DNA from: CAZMHL01 sp045605445 | GTDB taxonomy: Bacteria > Bacillota > Clostridia > RGIG6154 | DNA length: 64,000 nucleotides | Reading direction: 5' to 3' | NCBI GenBank assembly: GCA_045605445.1 | Contig: JAZUPZ010000052.1 | Coordinates: 1-64,000 of the forward strand | Shown here: positions 1-7,371 of the stretch, piece by piece | Position numbering within the stretch: the stretch's first letter is position 1 | Layout of the letters: each line of letters starts with the position of its first letter | Notes under the pieces: model-generated | What the model saw: the letters and a program-made list of their open reading frames with translations, nothing else | Databases searched by the model: none | Told to the model about the DNA's origin: nothing | Made by a program: the position numbers and the translations under genes

Positions 1-19
1 TTCTTTGCATTGTTTTTCC

Positions 20-90
20 TTCTCCCCGAAAATCAGGTCTGCTTTTCGGGGTCCCCATAAAGTCAATTGACTTTATGGGGAAAAGGAGCA
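20..90. repeat. Nested palindromes at window start
   Basis: Two strong inverted repeats sit side by side. One has arms CCCCGAAAA and TTTTCGGGG (about 25-51). The other is a 28-bp perfect palindrome centred on AATT, running from about 53 to 80 (CCCCATAAAGTC and its complement). There is no gene in bases 1-307. The hairpins lie next to the dispersed repeat at 160-310 and may belong to the same composite element. Confidence 0.6.
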
Positions 91-159
91 ACCAAGCGTA
101 AACTTTGAGCTTTGCAAAAGCTCAATTAACAGCGAAGGTTGCGACGCTACGCGGAGTTA

Positions 160-310
160 GGTTCAGTTTGTTCGTAGTCAAAAGGCATAAAACAAAGAAA
201 AACCTCAAAAAAATTGAGGTTTTTTACATTTGGTTAAATTTTTGTGTTTACAATATCTTCCATAGGAGAAATCAGCCTTTTGACGTTCCAGACTTTTTTA
301 ACATCCCCTA
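160..310 (-). repeat. Dispersed intergenic repeat, copy 1
   Basis: Read on the minus strand this segment starts GGGGATGTTAAAAAAGTC and continues through GGAACGTCAAAAGGCTGATT, AAGATATTGTAAACA, a CCTCAA/TTGAGG hairpin and TGCCTTTTGACTACGAACAA. The same order of blocks occurs on the plus strand at 22981-23130 with only scattered differences. It is non-coding on both strands. It lies directly downstream of the ribU-like gene and supplies that gene's terminator-like hairpin. Confidence 0.8.
199..226 (-). terminator. Terminator-like hairpin inside repeat copy 1
   Basis: AACCTCAA pairs with TTGAGGTT and is flanked by A and T runs, so it can act in both directions. It is downstream of the ribU-like gene on the minus strand and is also conserved in repeat copy 2. 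Confidence 0.6.
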
Positions 311-853
311 TTTTGTTATCTTCTTAAGTCCGCTCTTGTAAAGAACTGCGGCAAGAATTGAGTTTGTTGTCCACTTTATTGCATTAAGCGGAAGGGCGCC
401 TGCCAAAATGTAATACTCTGTTGCAACGCCTTTGGGGAACATTCCTATTGCCTTGTACAAAGGTACAACTGCTACAAAATTCAAAAGGCAGGCAACAGCT
501 ATCATAATAACTGCCATAATAATCATTTTAACAAATACGTTAACATTTATCTTTTTAATAACAAAGCAGTAAATAACTGCAAAAACAACACCGAGAACAA
601 AATTAAACGCTGTTCCCACTCCAGCTGTTGGGCTTCCTGTTAAGAACAAAGATATAACAGAACGTACAAACTCTGCAGCAACTGCAGGAACAAAGCCGAG
701 AAGAATTGCACAAAGAATAATTGGAACCTCTGCAAAATCGAGCTTTAAAAATGTAAATGGGGGCGGAATTACCGGAACCTCAAAATAAGACAAAAGTATG
801 CTTATTGAAGCAAACAAGGCTGTAAGTACTGTAAGTTTTAAATTTTTCTGCAT
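308..853 (-). CDS. ribU: ECF transporter S component, riboflavin type (RibU-like)
   Basis: This 181-residue, very hydrophobic protein has about five or six membrane segments and the length usual for substrate-binding (S) components of energy-coupling-factor transporters. Such components bind a vitamin in the membrane and use a shared ATPase module, which is not in this window. The N-terminal region with FTFLKLDFAEVP, followed by a glycine-rich helix, resembles RibU. The substrate call rests mainly on the FMN riboswitch just upstream, which in Firmicutes controls riboflavin synthesis or uptake. The ATG is preceded by AAAGGGGT. The gene is monocistronic and ends in a dispersed repeat. Confidence 0.85.
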   Translation of the reverse strand: MQKNLKLTVLTALFASISILLSYFEVPVIPPPFTFLKLDFAEVPIILCAILLGFVPAVAAEFVRSVISLFLTGSPTAGVGTAFNFVLGVVFAVIYCFVIKKINVNVFVKMIIMAVIMIAVACLLNFVAVVPLYKAIGMFPKGVATEYYILAGALPLNAIKWTTNSILAAVLYKSGLKKITK

Positions 854-911
854 AAAAAATACCCCTTTGACTTTATTTCAATATATAAAATCAGAGCAGG
901 CAACAAAAAAA

Positions 912-1020
912 ACATCTTCTTCCATCCAGACTTTACTGTCGGTTCCGGAATTTCACCGGATCAGCCAAAAAGGCTCGCGGACTTTACCGCCGGTCGGGAA
1001 TTACACCCTGCCCTGAAGAT
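912..1020 (-). promoter_or_regulatory. FMN riboswitch (RFN element)
   Basis: On the minus strand the conserved RFN blocks are readable in order: ATCTTCAGGGCAGGGTG, AATTCCCGACCGGCGGT, AAAGTCCGCGAGCC, GGTGAAATTCCGG, ACCGACAGTAAAGTCTGGAT and GAAGAAGATG closing the basal stem. This is the standard FMN aptamer. It lies about 60 nt upstream of the ribU-like start. The linker shows no obvious terminator, so control may be translational. Confidence 0.95.
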
Positions 1021-1037
1021 ACTATTGATTTTTTATC

Positions 1038-1066
1038 ATTCTATCACACTTTTTCCGAAAATGCAA
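1038..1066 (-). promoter_or_regulatory. SigA-type promoter of the riboswitch transcript
   Basis: On the minus strand TTGCAT (1061-1066) and TAGAAT (1038-1043) are separated by 17 bp. The predicted start lies just before the first riboswitch block. Confidence 0.7.
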
Positions 1067-1080
1067 TATGGCAGCAAAAA

Positions 1081-1113
1081 AATCCGGAGCTCACTGCTTT
1101 GTGACTCCGGATT
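1081..1113 (-). terminator. Intrinsic terminator
   Basis: AATCCGGAG pairs with CTCCGGATT and an inner CTCAC/GTGA extends the stem. On the minus strand a run of T follows. It terminates the gene ending at 1118. Confidence 0.85.
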
Positions 1114-1117
1114 TTCT

Positions 1118-2224
1118 TTACATTACAGGTTTAAGTTCTTTTGTTTTAAGGTCTATAACATAATCTTTATCATAACGGAAATAAACCTTTTCGTTTTCTT
1201 TATCAATTACAAGATTGTCAAAAAACTTATTGCCGTGAAGACTTACTGATTTGAAATTGTCGGCATAGTTTATGAAGGTGCCGTCTTTACCCGCATAGAG
1301 CATTACCTGAGTTGCGCCGCGGGTTGTTGCAATACTGATATAAACAAAGGAATAATTTTCCGTATCAATTCTGTCGATAACATTTCCTACAGGAATATAT
1401 CTGGTTTCGATATACTGCATTATTTCGTTGTAGTCGGGAGGAGTTTTTTCCTTTGTGCTCAAAATTGCAAGCATTTTGTCCCAGTCAATATAAATTGCAT
1501 TATTAAGGAAATCTGTTTCCATTCCATTTTCCGAGAAGCTTGCTTTGTAAGATTTAAAGCAATATCCAACCTCCATCCCGTCGCAGTAAACGGGACCGTT
1601 TTCATAAGAACAGGTAGAAAAGCCGAGAGACTTTGAAAACTTGTCAACAGTTACGGTAAGCTGATTTCCGTCCAGTACAAACATATATCCGCATTCGCTT
1701 CCCGAAAGCTTTTGGCTGAGCTGACCAAGAAAGTTTTCTGTAAGCCAGTGAAGAGAAATTGTTCTCTTTGCGCCGTTCCAGACATATTTTGCATTATAAG
1801 AAGAATAGGCATTGTCACAGCCGATTTCCTCTATTGCCGCCGCCATTTTTCCGTTTAAGGAAAAAGCGTTTATTTCAAAGCCGTTAAGGTAAACCTTTAT
1901 ATCAGACTCATAAATGTAACCAACAATTGAGCCAACGGTTCCTCTTTTTATTTCTTTAACCTTAAAATCGGTCATATCTGCCGTATTTACAATTAAGGTA
2001 CGGGCAGCGTCGTTATAAACAACGTTTGCTCCGTGTTGGGCAAGGTCTTCAAGAATTATTGCCGTTTTTCCGTTAAGGGAGTAAGACTCCACGGGAACAT
2101 TATTTATATCGGCAATAATATCTGTTGAATAAATTGCGCCGATAATGTCGCCATTTGCCGCATATGCTCCCGTTGCACAGAAAAGGAGCAACAAAAACAA
2201 GCTTAAAATCAAGAGTTTTTTCAT
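1118..2224 (-). CDS. Exported protein with tandem copper-amine-oxidase-N-like repeats
   Basis: The 368-residue product begins with a clear signal peptide (MKKLLILSLFLLLL ending near AYAA). Two related units follow, at about residues 25-95 and 97-165, each with an IxxxIYxSDI start, a short strand and a SLNGKxA...IE segment. This is the pattern of copper-amine-oxidase N-terminal-like domains, which are common in clostridial surface proteins and are usually not enzymes. The C-terminal 200 residues are not recognised. AGGAGG precedes the ATG. It stands alone between a terminator and a hairpin-rich repeat. The function is unknown. Confidence 0.75.
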   Translation of the reverse strand: MKKLLILSLFLLLLFCATGAYAANGDIIGAIYSTDIIADINNVPVESYSLNGKTAIILEDLAQHGANVVYNDAARTLIVNTADMTDFKVKEIKRGTVGSIVGYIYESDIKVYLNGFEINAFSLNGKMAAAIEEIGCDNAYSSYNAKYVWNGAKRTISLHWLTENFLGQLSQKLSGSECGYMFVLDGNQLTVTVDKFSKSLGFSTCSYENGPVYCDGMEVGYCFKSYKASFSENGMETDFLNNAIYIDWDKMLAILSTKEKTPPDYNEIMQYIETRYIPVGNVIDRIDTENYSFVYISIATTRGATQVMLYAGKDGTFINYADNFKSVSLHGNKFFDNLVIDKENEKVYFRYDKDYVIDLKTKELKPVM

Positions 2225-2278
2225 AATATCATCCCTCCTCTTTTTTCAATATACCATAAAAAGGTATTTTATGCAACA

Positions 2279-2606
2279 AAAAAAGGGTTGTAATTTTGCC
2301 GAGTGTTCTCAAGGACACTCGGCAGCGATATAAATTCCTGCGGAATTTTATATATGTGCTTCACACGCGATATGCTATGCAGCGCGATATGTTGCTATCG
2401 CAACGAGTTTTCAGGGGATTTATATCATATCGCAATTTTTATAAAAATTATATCGGATTTGTCGCAAGACATATATATAGCGTTTGCAAAGCAAACATAT
2501 CACAAAACCCATACAACGCTTATTTAAAGCATTGTATGGGTTTTCATTTAATTCGAAAGTGTCCTTACGGACACTCTCATTTCTTCACAGCCCTTTTTTG
2601 GGTATA
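2279..2606. repeat. Hairpin-array element with inverted ends
   Basis: This 330-bp intergenic stretch is almost entirely made of short perfect hairpins joined by GATATR/YATATC linkers. Stems include GCCGAGTGT/ACACTCGGC (2298-2323), ATAAATTCC/GGAATTT, GTTGC/GCAAC, AATTTTT/AAAAATT, GTTTGC/GCAAAC, an 18-bp stem at 2504-2544 and AGTGTCC/GGACACT (2558-2575). The outer ends, CAAAAAAAGGGTTGT and ACAGCCCTTTTTTG, are inverted copies of each other. No protein is encoded. It looks like a non-autonomous mobile repeat. Confidence 0.65.
2504..2544. terminator. Long hairpin flanked by A and T runs
   Basis: AAAACCCATACAA pairs with TTGTATGGGTTTT and the stem continues through GCTT/AAGC with one mismatch. It can terminate transcription from either side. 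It is part of the hairpin-array element and lies about 70 bp beyond the transaldolase stop. Confidence 0.6.
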
Positions 2607-2611
2607 TTTTT

Positions 2612-3259
2612 TTATTTAACAGCTTCCCAATCCTTTAAGAACTTTTCAATTCCCGCATCTGTAAGGGGATGCTTAACCATTTGCATTATTACCTTGTATG
2701 GAATTGTTGCTATATCTGCCCCTGCTCTTGCACTCTCGATTGCATGAACCGGATTTCTTACGCTTGCAGAAATAATTTCAGTTTCAATGCCCTGAACCTC
2801 AAAAATTTCCGCTATCTGAGCTATAAGCTCAACACCTGTTGCACCGATATCGTCCAGTCTGCCTACAAAAGGAGAAACGAAGGAAGCTCCTGCTTTAGCC
2901 GCAAGAAGAGCCTGAGCAGCAGAGAATATCAAAGTAACGTTAGTTCTGATTCCTTTTGCAGAAAGTCTTTTAACTGCTTTAAGTCCTTCTTCACACATTG
3001 GAATTTTAATAACAATATTATCAGACTTGATTTTATCAACAATTGCCAGCGCTTCCTCAACCATTTTGTCAGCTTCAAGGCTGATTACTTCTGCACTGAT
3101 GGGACCGTCAACAATTTCTGTAATTTCTTTTACAACCTCAAGAAAGTCTCTTCCCTCTTTTGCAATTAAAGAAGGATTTGTTGTAACGCCGCAAATAACT
3201 CCCATATCGTTAACTTTTCTGATTTCATCTACATTTGCTGTATCAACAAATATTTTCAT
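2612..3259 (-). CDS. fsa: Transaldolase / fructose-6-phosphate aldolase family protein
   Basis: The 215-residue protein is a short (TalC/FSA-type) transaldolase. It transfers a dihydroxyacetone unit between sugar phosphates in the non-oxidative pentose phosphate pathway. Visible motifs are FVDTANVDEIRK at the N terminus, GVTTNPSLIAKE, and the Schiff-base lysine K85 in IVIKIPM. At the position where E. coli FSA has Tyr131 this protein has Phe (SPFVGRLDD), which in this family goes with transaldolase rather than free aldolase activity. Length is normal. It is divergent from the AraC regulator, which may or may not control it. Confidence 0.93.
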   Translation of the reverse strand: MKIFVDTANVDEIRKVNDMGVICGVTTNPSLIAKEGRDFLEVVKEITEIVDGPISAEVISLEADKMVEEALAIVDKIKSDNIVIKIPMCEEGLKAVKRLSAKGIRTNVTLIFSAAQALLAAKAGASFVSPFVGRLDDIGATGVELIAQIAEIFEVQGIETEIISASVRNPVHAIESARAGADIATIPYKVIMQMVKHPLTDAGIEKFLKDWEAVK

Positions 3260-3360
3260 TTTCTATCACCCTTTCTTAATAAGCCCCCTAATTATATTCC
3301 CGTTTCCCGTTACTTTCTTCCTTAATTTTTGCAATATTATTGCAAAATTTTGGATTTTTA

Positions 3361-3389
3361 TTGACTTTTGTTAAATTTTACAATATACT
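3361..3389 (+). promoter_or_regulatory. SigA-type promoter of the AraC-family gene
   Basis: TTGACT (3361-3366) and TATACT (3384-3389) are 17 bp apart, with the GTG start 22 bp downstream. Confidence 0.7.
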
Positions 3390-3410
3390 GAACTAAAAGG
3401 AGAGGATTTT

Positions 3411-4244
3411 GTGAATTATTCTGTTGAAAGTAACCGTCTTTACATTAAGAATATGAACCTTAACAAAGACGACATAGTTGTAAGAAAAAAGTTTCTTAAA
3501 GACTATCCTCTTCACTGGCACGACTGCTTTGAGCTTGAGCTTATTTTAAGCGGAAGTGCAACCCAGATTTTAAACGGCAAGAAATATGAGCTTCAGCCGG
3601 GAGACATTTATCTTCTTAACCCTACAGACTTTCACGAATTTACCGTTAACGAAAAAACCGAAATAATAAATGTTATGATTGCCGACGACATTGTTGACGA
3701 AAAGCTTTTATACAGCTTTTTAAAATTCAACAAAAATATTATTTTCCGCCTTGATGAAGAGGAATTAAAAAGCGTAAGCTTTCTTCTGGAGCTTGCAATT
3801 TCCGAATTTAACAAGGGGGAAAGCGGTTTTTACCGGTTTACCAAAAATATTATTGAATGTGTTTTTATAACCCTTTTAAGGAAAAGCGACGTTTATTCCC
3901 GTGAGGAAAGCGAAATTTCGGAAAATGCCGTTCACAAAGCTCTTTTGTATATGCACGGGCATTTCAGAGAAAATCCTTCTATGGAAGAGGTTGCAAGGCT
4001 TTGCGGCTTCAACCCCAGCTATTTCAGTTCCCTTTTCCACAGAGCAACCTCTTCAACCTACAAGGCATATATAACAAACTTAAAGCTTGAATATGCCAAA
4101 AAGCTTGCACTTTCCTCTTCTCTTTCCGTAACGGAAATCTGCTATTCAAGCGGCTTTAATTCCCTGTCACACTTTTTAAGGGAATATAAAAACAAATATA
4201 AACAAACAGTTTCCCAAACAAGAAAAATAAGCAACAGTCATTGA
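3411..4244 (+). CDS. AraC-family transcriptional regulator with cupin N-domain
   Basis: The 277-residue protein starts at GTG behind AAAAGGAGAGG. Residues about 25-110 form a cupin-like sensor (HWHDCFELELILSG; LQPGDIYLLNP), which in this family binds a small effector, often a sugar. Residues about 175-275 carry two helix-turn-helix units typical of AraC/XylS proteins (MEEVARLCGFNPSYFSSLF and SVTEICYSSGFNSLSHFLR). It is transcribed away from the transaldolase gene and followed by a terminator. The effector and targets cannot be read from the sequence; sugar metabolism is a reasonable guess from the neighbour. Confidence 0.9.
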   Translation: MNYSVESNRLYIKNMNLNKDDIVVRKKFLKDYPLHWHDCFELELILSGSATQILNGKKYELQPGDIYLLNPTDFHEFTVNEKTEIINVMIADDIVDEKLLYSFLKFNKNIIFRLDEEELKSVSFLLELAISEFNKGESGFYRFTKNIIECVFITLLRKSDVYSREESEISENAVHKALLYMHGHFRENPSMEEVARLCGFNPSYFSSLFHRATSSTYKAYITNLKLEYAKKLALSSSLSVTEICYSSGFNSLSHFLREYKNKYKQTVSQTRKISNSH

Positions 4245-4281
4245 TGTTTTTTTACGTTAAATTATAACAACAAAAAGGAAA

Positions 4282-4314
4282 AACAGAAAACTCAAGAGTA
4301 TTTCTGTTGTTTTT
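4282..4314 (+). terminator. Intrinsic terminator after the AraC gene
   Basis: AACAGAAAACTC pairs with GAGTATTTCTGTT with one bulge and is followed by a T run. Confidence 0.7.
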
Positions 4315-4335
4315 AATTAACATATTGGAAGAAAG

Positions 4336-4941
4336 ATGATATATATGCCTTACAGAATAGTGAAAACCTTAAACTGGATATTGGTAGTTATATTTGTGAT
4401 TGAAACATTATTGTTCTGCGTTTTTTCAATAGAACCAATACCGTTGATCAGAAAAAGAGAATTTCCTTTTTTTCTCAAATATGAAGTTAATGGCGAAACA
4501 TACTCTGTTTTTGATGTGCTTGTTTGCGAATTTGGCGGTTATACTATGACTACTGCTGATATGCAATTTAGCCGACAGTGGAAAGCTTACCTTAAAAGCG
4601 GGAAAGAAAGAATTACTTTGCTTGAAACAGCTGAAACAGAAATTTTTTATTCTCATTTAAGCAGAAAGGCATATGGGGCGGTTTATATGGGGGACACAGA
4701 AGTTTATTCCAAGGTACGCGACGTTTTTCCCAATGCCTGGTATTCTTCCTCTGAAGATAATGAAAAAGCTTATATTATATCGGCAAAAGATATGTCAGAA
4801 AAGTATAACATAAAACTGCTTGATTATGAAATTGCACCGCCGGTTAAAAATGTATTTTTAGATATAAGAATACAACTGGCAGGATTACTGCTTTTCATAA
4901 TAGCATTATGGTGGATTACCCATAAAAGTGGCTCAAGGTAA
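4336..4941 (+). CDS. Membrane protein with two end-proximal helices, unknown function
   Basis: The protein has one hydrophobic helix near the N terminus (about residues 10-30), an extracytoplasmic middle of about 145 residues and a second helix at the C terminus (about 178-195). I do not recognise the middle domain. GGAAGAAAG lies too close to the first ATG, so the ATG at 4345 (MPYRIVKTL) is a plausible alternative start. It heads a group of three genes of unknown role (4336-6300) lying between terminators. Confidence 0.55.
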   Translation: MIYMPYRIVKTLNWILVVIFVIETLLFCVFSIEPIPLIRKREFPFFLKYEVNGETYSVFDVLVCEFGGYTMTTADMQFSRQWKAYLKSGKERITLLETAETEIFYSHLSRKAYGAVYMGDTEVYSKVRDVFPNAWYSSSEDNEKAYIISAKDMSEKYNIKLLDYEIAPPVKNVFLDIRIQLAGLLLFIIALWWITHKSGSR

Positions 4942-5003
4942 CAAAAACCAGTTTGTCACATTTTAACTAAACAATACGGGCGCTCCTGCAGGCTCGCCAT
5001 ACT

Positions 5004-5035
5004 AAAAGAAACTCCGATTCATCGGAGTTTCTTTT
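5004..5035. terminator. Perfect bidirectional terminator hairpin
   Basis: AAAAGAAACTCCGA and TCGGAGTTTCTTTT form a perfect 14-bp stem with a TTCA loop and T runs on both strands. Confidence 0.85.
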
Positions 5036-5128
5036 GTTTTTATATAAAAAAGGATTTACAATCTTTCTGTCGAATAAAACAGTATACACTTAATAATGCT
5101 CATCACGACCAAAAGGAGGATATACTTT

Positions 5129-5533
5129 GTGAAAGTTAAACGTATACTGTTAAATATTTTGCCTATTATAATTGGCTGTATATACATAGTTTGCTGCAGG
5201 TTGCTGAACACAAATTTTTCCGGCACAAGAGCGTTGTGTCTTGAATTTGTTATAATTACAGCAGTGCCGGTTTATTATGCAATTTTAAACTCTGATTTAA
5301 CGGGAACATCAGGAAAATCGTTTGCAATTGCAACTTTATTTGTAATGCTTATGCTTTGTATATTTATTTTTTCTGTACATTGGCTCCCAAAGCTGATTGC
5401 AAAAGGAGGTATACAAAACATTGATGATATATCTATAGGGTTAGCCGTTCTGGCTATGAAATATGAGTTTGTATTACTGGGTATTTCCTGGCTCATTGCC
5501 GGTTTTGGTAAGTATCTCAAAAACAAAAGATAA
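5129..5533 (+). CDS. Small integral membrane protein, unknown function
   Basis: A product of about 134 residues with four predicted membrane helices and short loops. I chose the GTG at 5129 rather than the upstream ATG at 5096 because AAAAGGAGG sits at correct spacing before the GTG and inside the longer reading. No motif is recognised. A frameshifted exported-protein gene follows 25 bp downstream with its own ribosome binding site, so the two are probably co-transcribed. Confidence 0.6.
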   Translation: MKVKRILLNILPIIIGCIYIVCCRLLNTNFSGTRALCLEFVIITAVPVYYAILNSDLTGTSGKSFAIATLFVMLMLCIFIFSVHWLPKLIAKGGIQNIDDISIGLAVLAMKYEFVLLGISWLIAGFGKYLKNKR

Positions 5534-5558
5534 GAACACAAAAAAGGAGAAATTTTAT

Positions 5559-6300
5559 ATGAAAAGGAAACTTATTGCAGGGCATTGATTTTAGTATTAT
5601 TTTTTCAAACCCTTCCGCCGGTTTGTTCAGCTCAGGAAGAGTGGAATATAAATGTTATTGTTGTAAAGGAAGATTTTCGGTTTGATTATCTTAACAGCGA
5701 TGTTTCCCCTGTGTTGAAAAATAACCATACACTTGTACCTTTGCGGGCATTAGCCGATATGTATGGGTTCAATGTTTCCTGGGAAGAAAATACCCGTTCG
5801 GTGATTTTGTCAAAAGAAGATAAAAGTATAAAAATGAATATAGGAAGCGCAAAGGTTATTGTTGACGGGAAAGAAGAATTCATGCCCACAGAAGCAACCA
5901 TAATTAAAAACAGAACATTTGTTCCTCTAAGATATGCCTGCGAATATTTGGGGTTAAATGTTCTCTGGGTGCAAAACGAAGAGAATGTTGGATATGTCTG
6001 GATTTCCCCATTATGCTTCTGAATAATGAAGATGTTCAACCTGACGGTAATTATTCTCAGTTGCAGGAGGGTATTCCTTATTATGCTTTGAAAAATACAG
6101 GAGCTACAGCGAGAGGAATCAGGCTTGGTGATACGTATGAAGATGTGATAGAGAAATACGGAACCCCTCATAGCGTTTCCCATAAAGAAACAACAATTTT
6201 AGAGTATTACACTCCATATTTTCCTAACAGCAGTTCAGGGAGCACTTTGATTTTTCAAACAGAAAATAATGTTGTAACAACTGTAGAACTTGATTATTAG
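5559..6300 (+). pseudogene. Copper-amine-oxidase-N-domain exported protein, two frameshifts
   Basis: Translation from the ATG at 5559 (behind AAAAAGGAG) gives MKRKLIAGH and then stops. The rest of the signal peptide (ILVLFFQTLPPVCSA) and the copper-amine-oxidase-N-like domain (VPLRALADMYGFNVSWE; FVPLRYACEYLGLNVLW) continue in the frame offset by +2 up to 6022. A second shift of the same size at about 6004-6013 moves into a frame encoding a further 90 residues with ARGIRLGDTYEDVIEKYG, ending at 6300. One added base in GGG (5580-5582) and one in CCCC (6005-6009) would restore a single protein of about 245 residues. The gene is either decayed or affected by two homopolymer sequencing errors. Confidence 0.75.
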
Positions 6301-6308
6301 ATACAAAT

Positions 6309-6332
6309 ACGGCGAGCGCAAAAGCTCGCCGT
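6309..6332. terminator. Hairpin after the frameshifted gene
   Basis: ACGGCGAGC and GCTCGCCGT form a perfect 9-bp stem. The T tract is short, so terminator strength is uncertain. Confidence 0.5.
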
Positions 6333-6486
6333 TATGCTTTGAAAAGCCTGTAAGGTTTTTATTGAGGAGAATCCCTTCTGCTTCTTTATACAGTTCTCCT
6401 GCTTTATTTTTATCAAGCTTCATACTTCACCTTTTAACCTTATTTATACGTTAATTTTACTTTTTTTGTTATATACTGTCAAGTTA

Positions 6487-6516
6487 TTGACATATGATGT
6501 TTCCGTATGCTACAAT
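6487..6516 (+). promoter_or_regulatory. SigA-type promoter of the zinc-ribbon gene
   Basis: TTGACA (6487-6492) and TACAAT (6511-6516) are 18 bp apart, upstream of AAAGGAGAG and the ATG at 6559. The remaining 6301-6486 holds only the hairpin above. Confidence 0.65.
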
Positions 6517-6558
6517 GAATTTGACGTTTTTTGTCAAAAAAGATAAAGGAGAGTTTTT

Positions 6559-6864
6559 ATGAAATATTGTAGCAAATGTGGTAAAGAGCTTATGGACGAA
6601 GCCGTAATTTGTCCCGGATGCGGATGTTCAACCGGCGGAAACACACCCGCAGCTAACGATGCAAGCAGCTTCGGCTATGCTTTTTTGGGATTCTGTTTTC
6701 CGATTGTAGGTCTTATTCTGTACCTTATCTGGAAGGACAATACCCCGCTTCGTGCTAAATCAGCAGGTAAAGGAGCTCTTGTTTCAGTTATTATATCAGC
6801 CGTATTTTACATTTTATACGCTGTTATTATCGGTGCGGCAATCGGCTCAATGGGAATGTATTGA
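6559..6864 (+). CDS. Zinc-ribbon membrane protein
   Basis: The 101-residue product starts with a zinc ribbon (YCSKCGKELMDEAVICPGCG, two CxxC pairs) and then has two hydrophobic helices (about residues 40-60 and 72-98). Small proteins of this build are common in Clostridia and are mostly uncharacterised; the ribbon is probably cytoplasmic. The stop overlaps the TTG start of the next gene, so the two are translationally coupled. Confidence 0.8.
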   Translation: MKYCSKCGKELMDEAVICPGCGCSTGGNTPAANDASSFGYAFLGFCFPIVGLILYLIWKDNTPLRAKSAGKGALVSVIISAVFYILYAVIIGAAIGSMGMY

Positions 6865-7223
6865 GTTTCGGTAAATTTTTAGCCATATTCTTTATGTGCC
6901 ATCAGCGCCCGGAAAGATCATTTTTCTTTAAGGGAAAACAGTTTCCGATTTGCGCAAGATGTACGGGAATATTGGTTGGTTTGTTTTCAGGTATAATTCT
7001 TGCGGTTATAACCCGCTGTTCTCACTATATTTATTTTCCTCTGCTCATTTTACCAATGCTTGCAGACGGAATTATTCAGCAGAAAACAAGCTACGAAAGC
7101 ACCAACACAAGAAGATTTATAACAGGCTTGCTCGGAGGAACGGGAATCATATATATTTTTATCAACATACATATGTTCACCCTTTTCTGGGTAAGAATCG
7201 TTGTTGCAAAGCTTTTAAAATGA
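6861..7223 (+). CDS. DUF2085-family membrane protein
   Basis: The 120-residue membrane protein carries the family hallmark FFMCHQRPERSFFFKGKQFP followed by CARCTGI. That cysteine/histidine-rich segment lies before about three transmembrane helices. The family function is not established; a metal or redox role is possible. The start is TTG at 6861, overlapping the preceding TGA by four bases, which fits coupled expression with the zinc-ribbon protein. A strong terminator follows. Confidence 0.85.
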   Translation: MSFGKFLAIFFMCHQRPERSFFFKGKQFPICARCTGILVGLFSGIILAVITRCSHYIYFPLLILPMLADGIIQQKTSYESTNTRRFITGLLGGTGIIYIFINIHMFTLFWVRIVVAKLLK

Positions 7224-7230
7224 ATTACAA

Positions 7231-7263
7231 AAGACCACGGAATAGACTGTGTTCCGTGGTCTT
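7231..7263 (+). terminator. Intrinsic terminator after the DUF2085 gene
   Basis: AAGACCACGGAA and TTCCGTGGTCTT form a perfect 12-bp stem followed by T6. Confidence 0.9.
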
Positions 7264-7272
7264 TTTTGTTTT

Positions 7273-7297
7273 AAACAAACTCCGCTTTTGCGGAGTT
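7273..7297. repeat. Short dispersed hairpin, copy 1
   Basis: AAACAAACTCCGC, a short loop and GCGGAGTTTG. The same unit is found at 46069-46094. In both places a low-complexity tract follows and then the 3' terminator of a minus-strand gene. Confidence 0.6.
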
Positions 7298-7339
7298 TGG
7301 ACAACAATTATTCACTTTTCACTTTTCACTCTTCATTTA

Positions 7340-7367
7340 AACAGCCACACCTTTCGGTGTGGCTGTT
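7340..7367 (-). terminator. Intrinsic terminator of pnp
   Basis: AACAGCCACACC and GGTGTGGCTGTT form a perfect 12-bp stem with a TTTC loop, just beyond the pnp stop. Confidence 0.8.
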
Positions 7368-7371
7368 AATT

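Noticed and set aside
105..341. 78-codon plus-strand frame sharing a peptide with a frame at 22531-23046
   Set aside because: The shared peptide comes from the two copies of the non-coding repeat, not from a protein family.
2279..2606. CRISPR array
   Set aside because: The repeated linkers are too short and irregular and there are no constant repeats with unique spacers; no cas gene is in the window.
2296..2619. Plus-strand frames within the hairpin array
   Set aside because: They translate inverted repeats; no start signal or family resemblance.
6235..6423. Minus-strand frame of 62 codons with an AAGGTGAAG ribosome-site-like sequence
   Set aside because: It runs through a perfect hairpin and into the antisense of the frameshifted gene; only the first 30 residues look protein-like, so it is not called.
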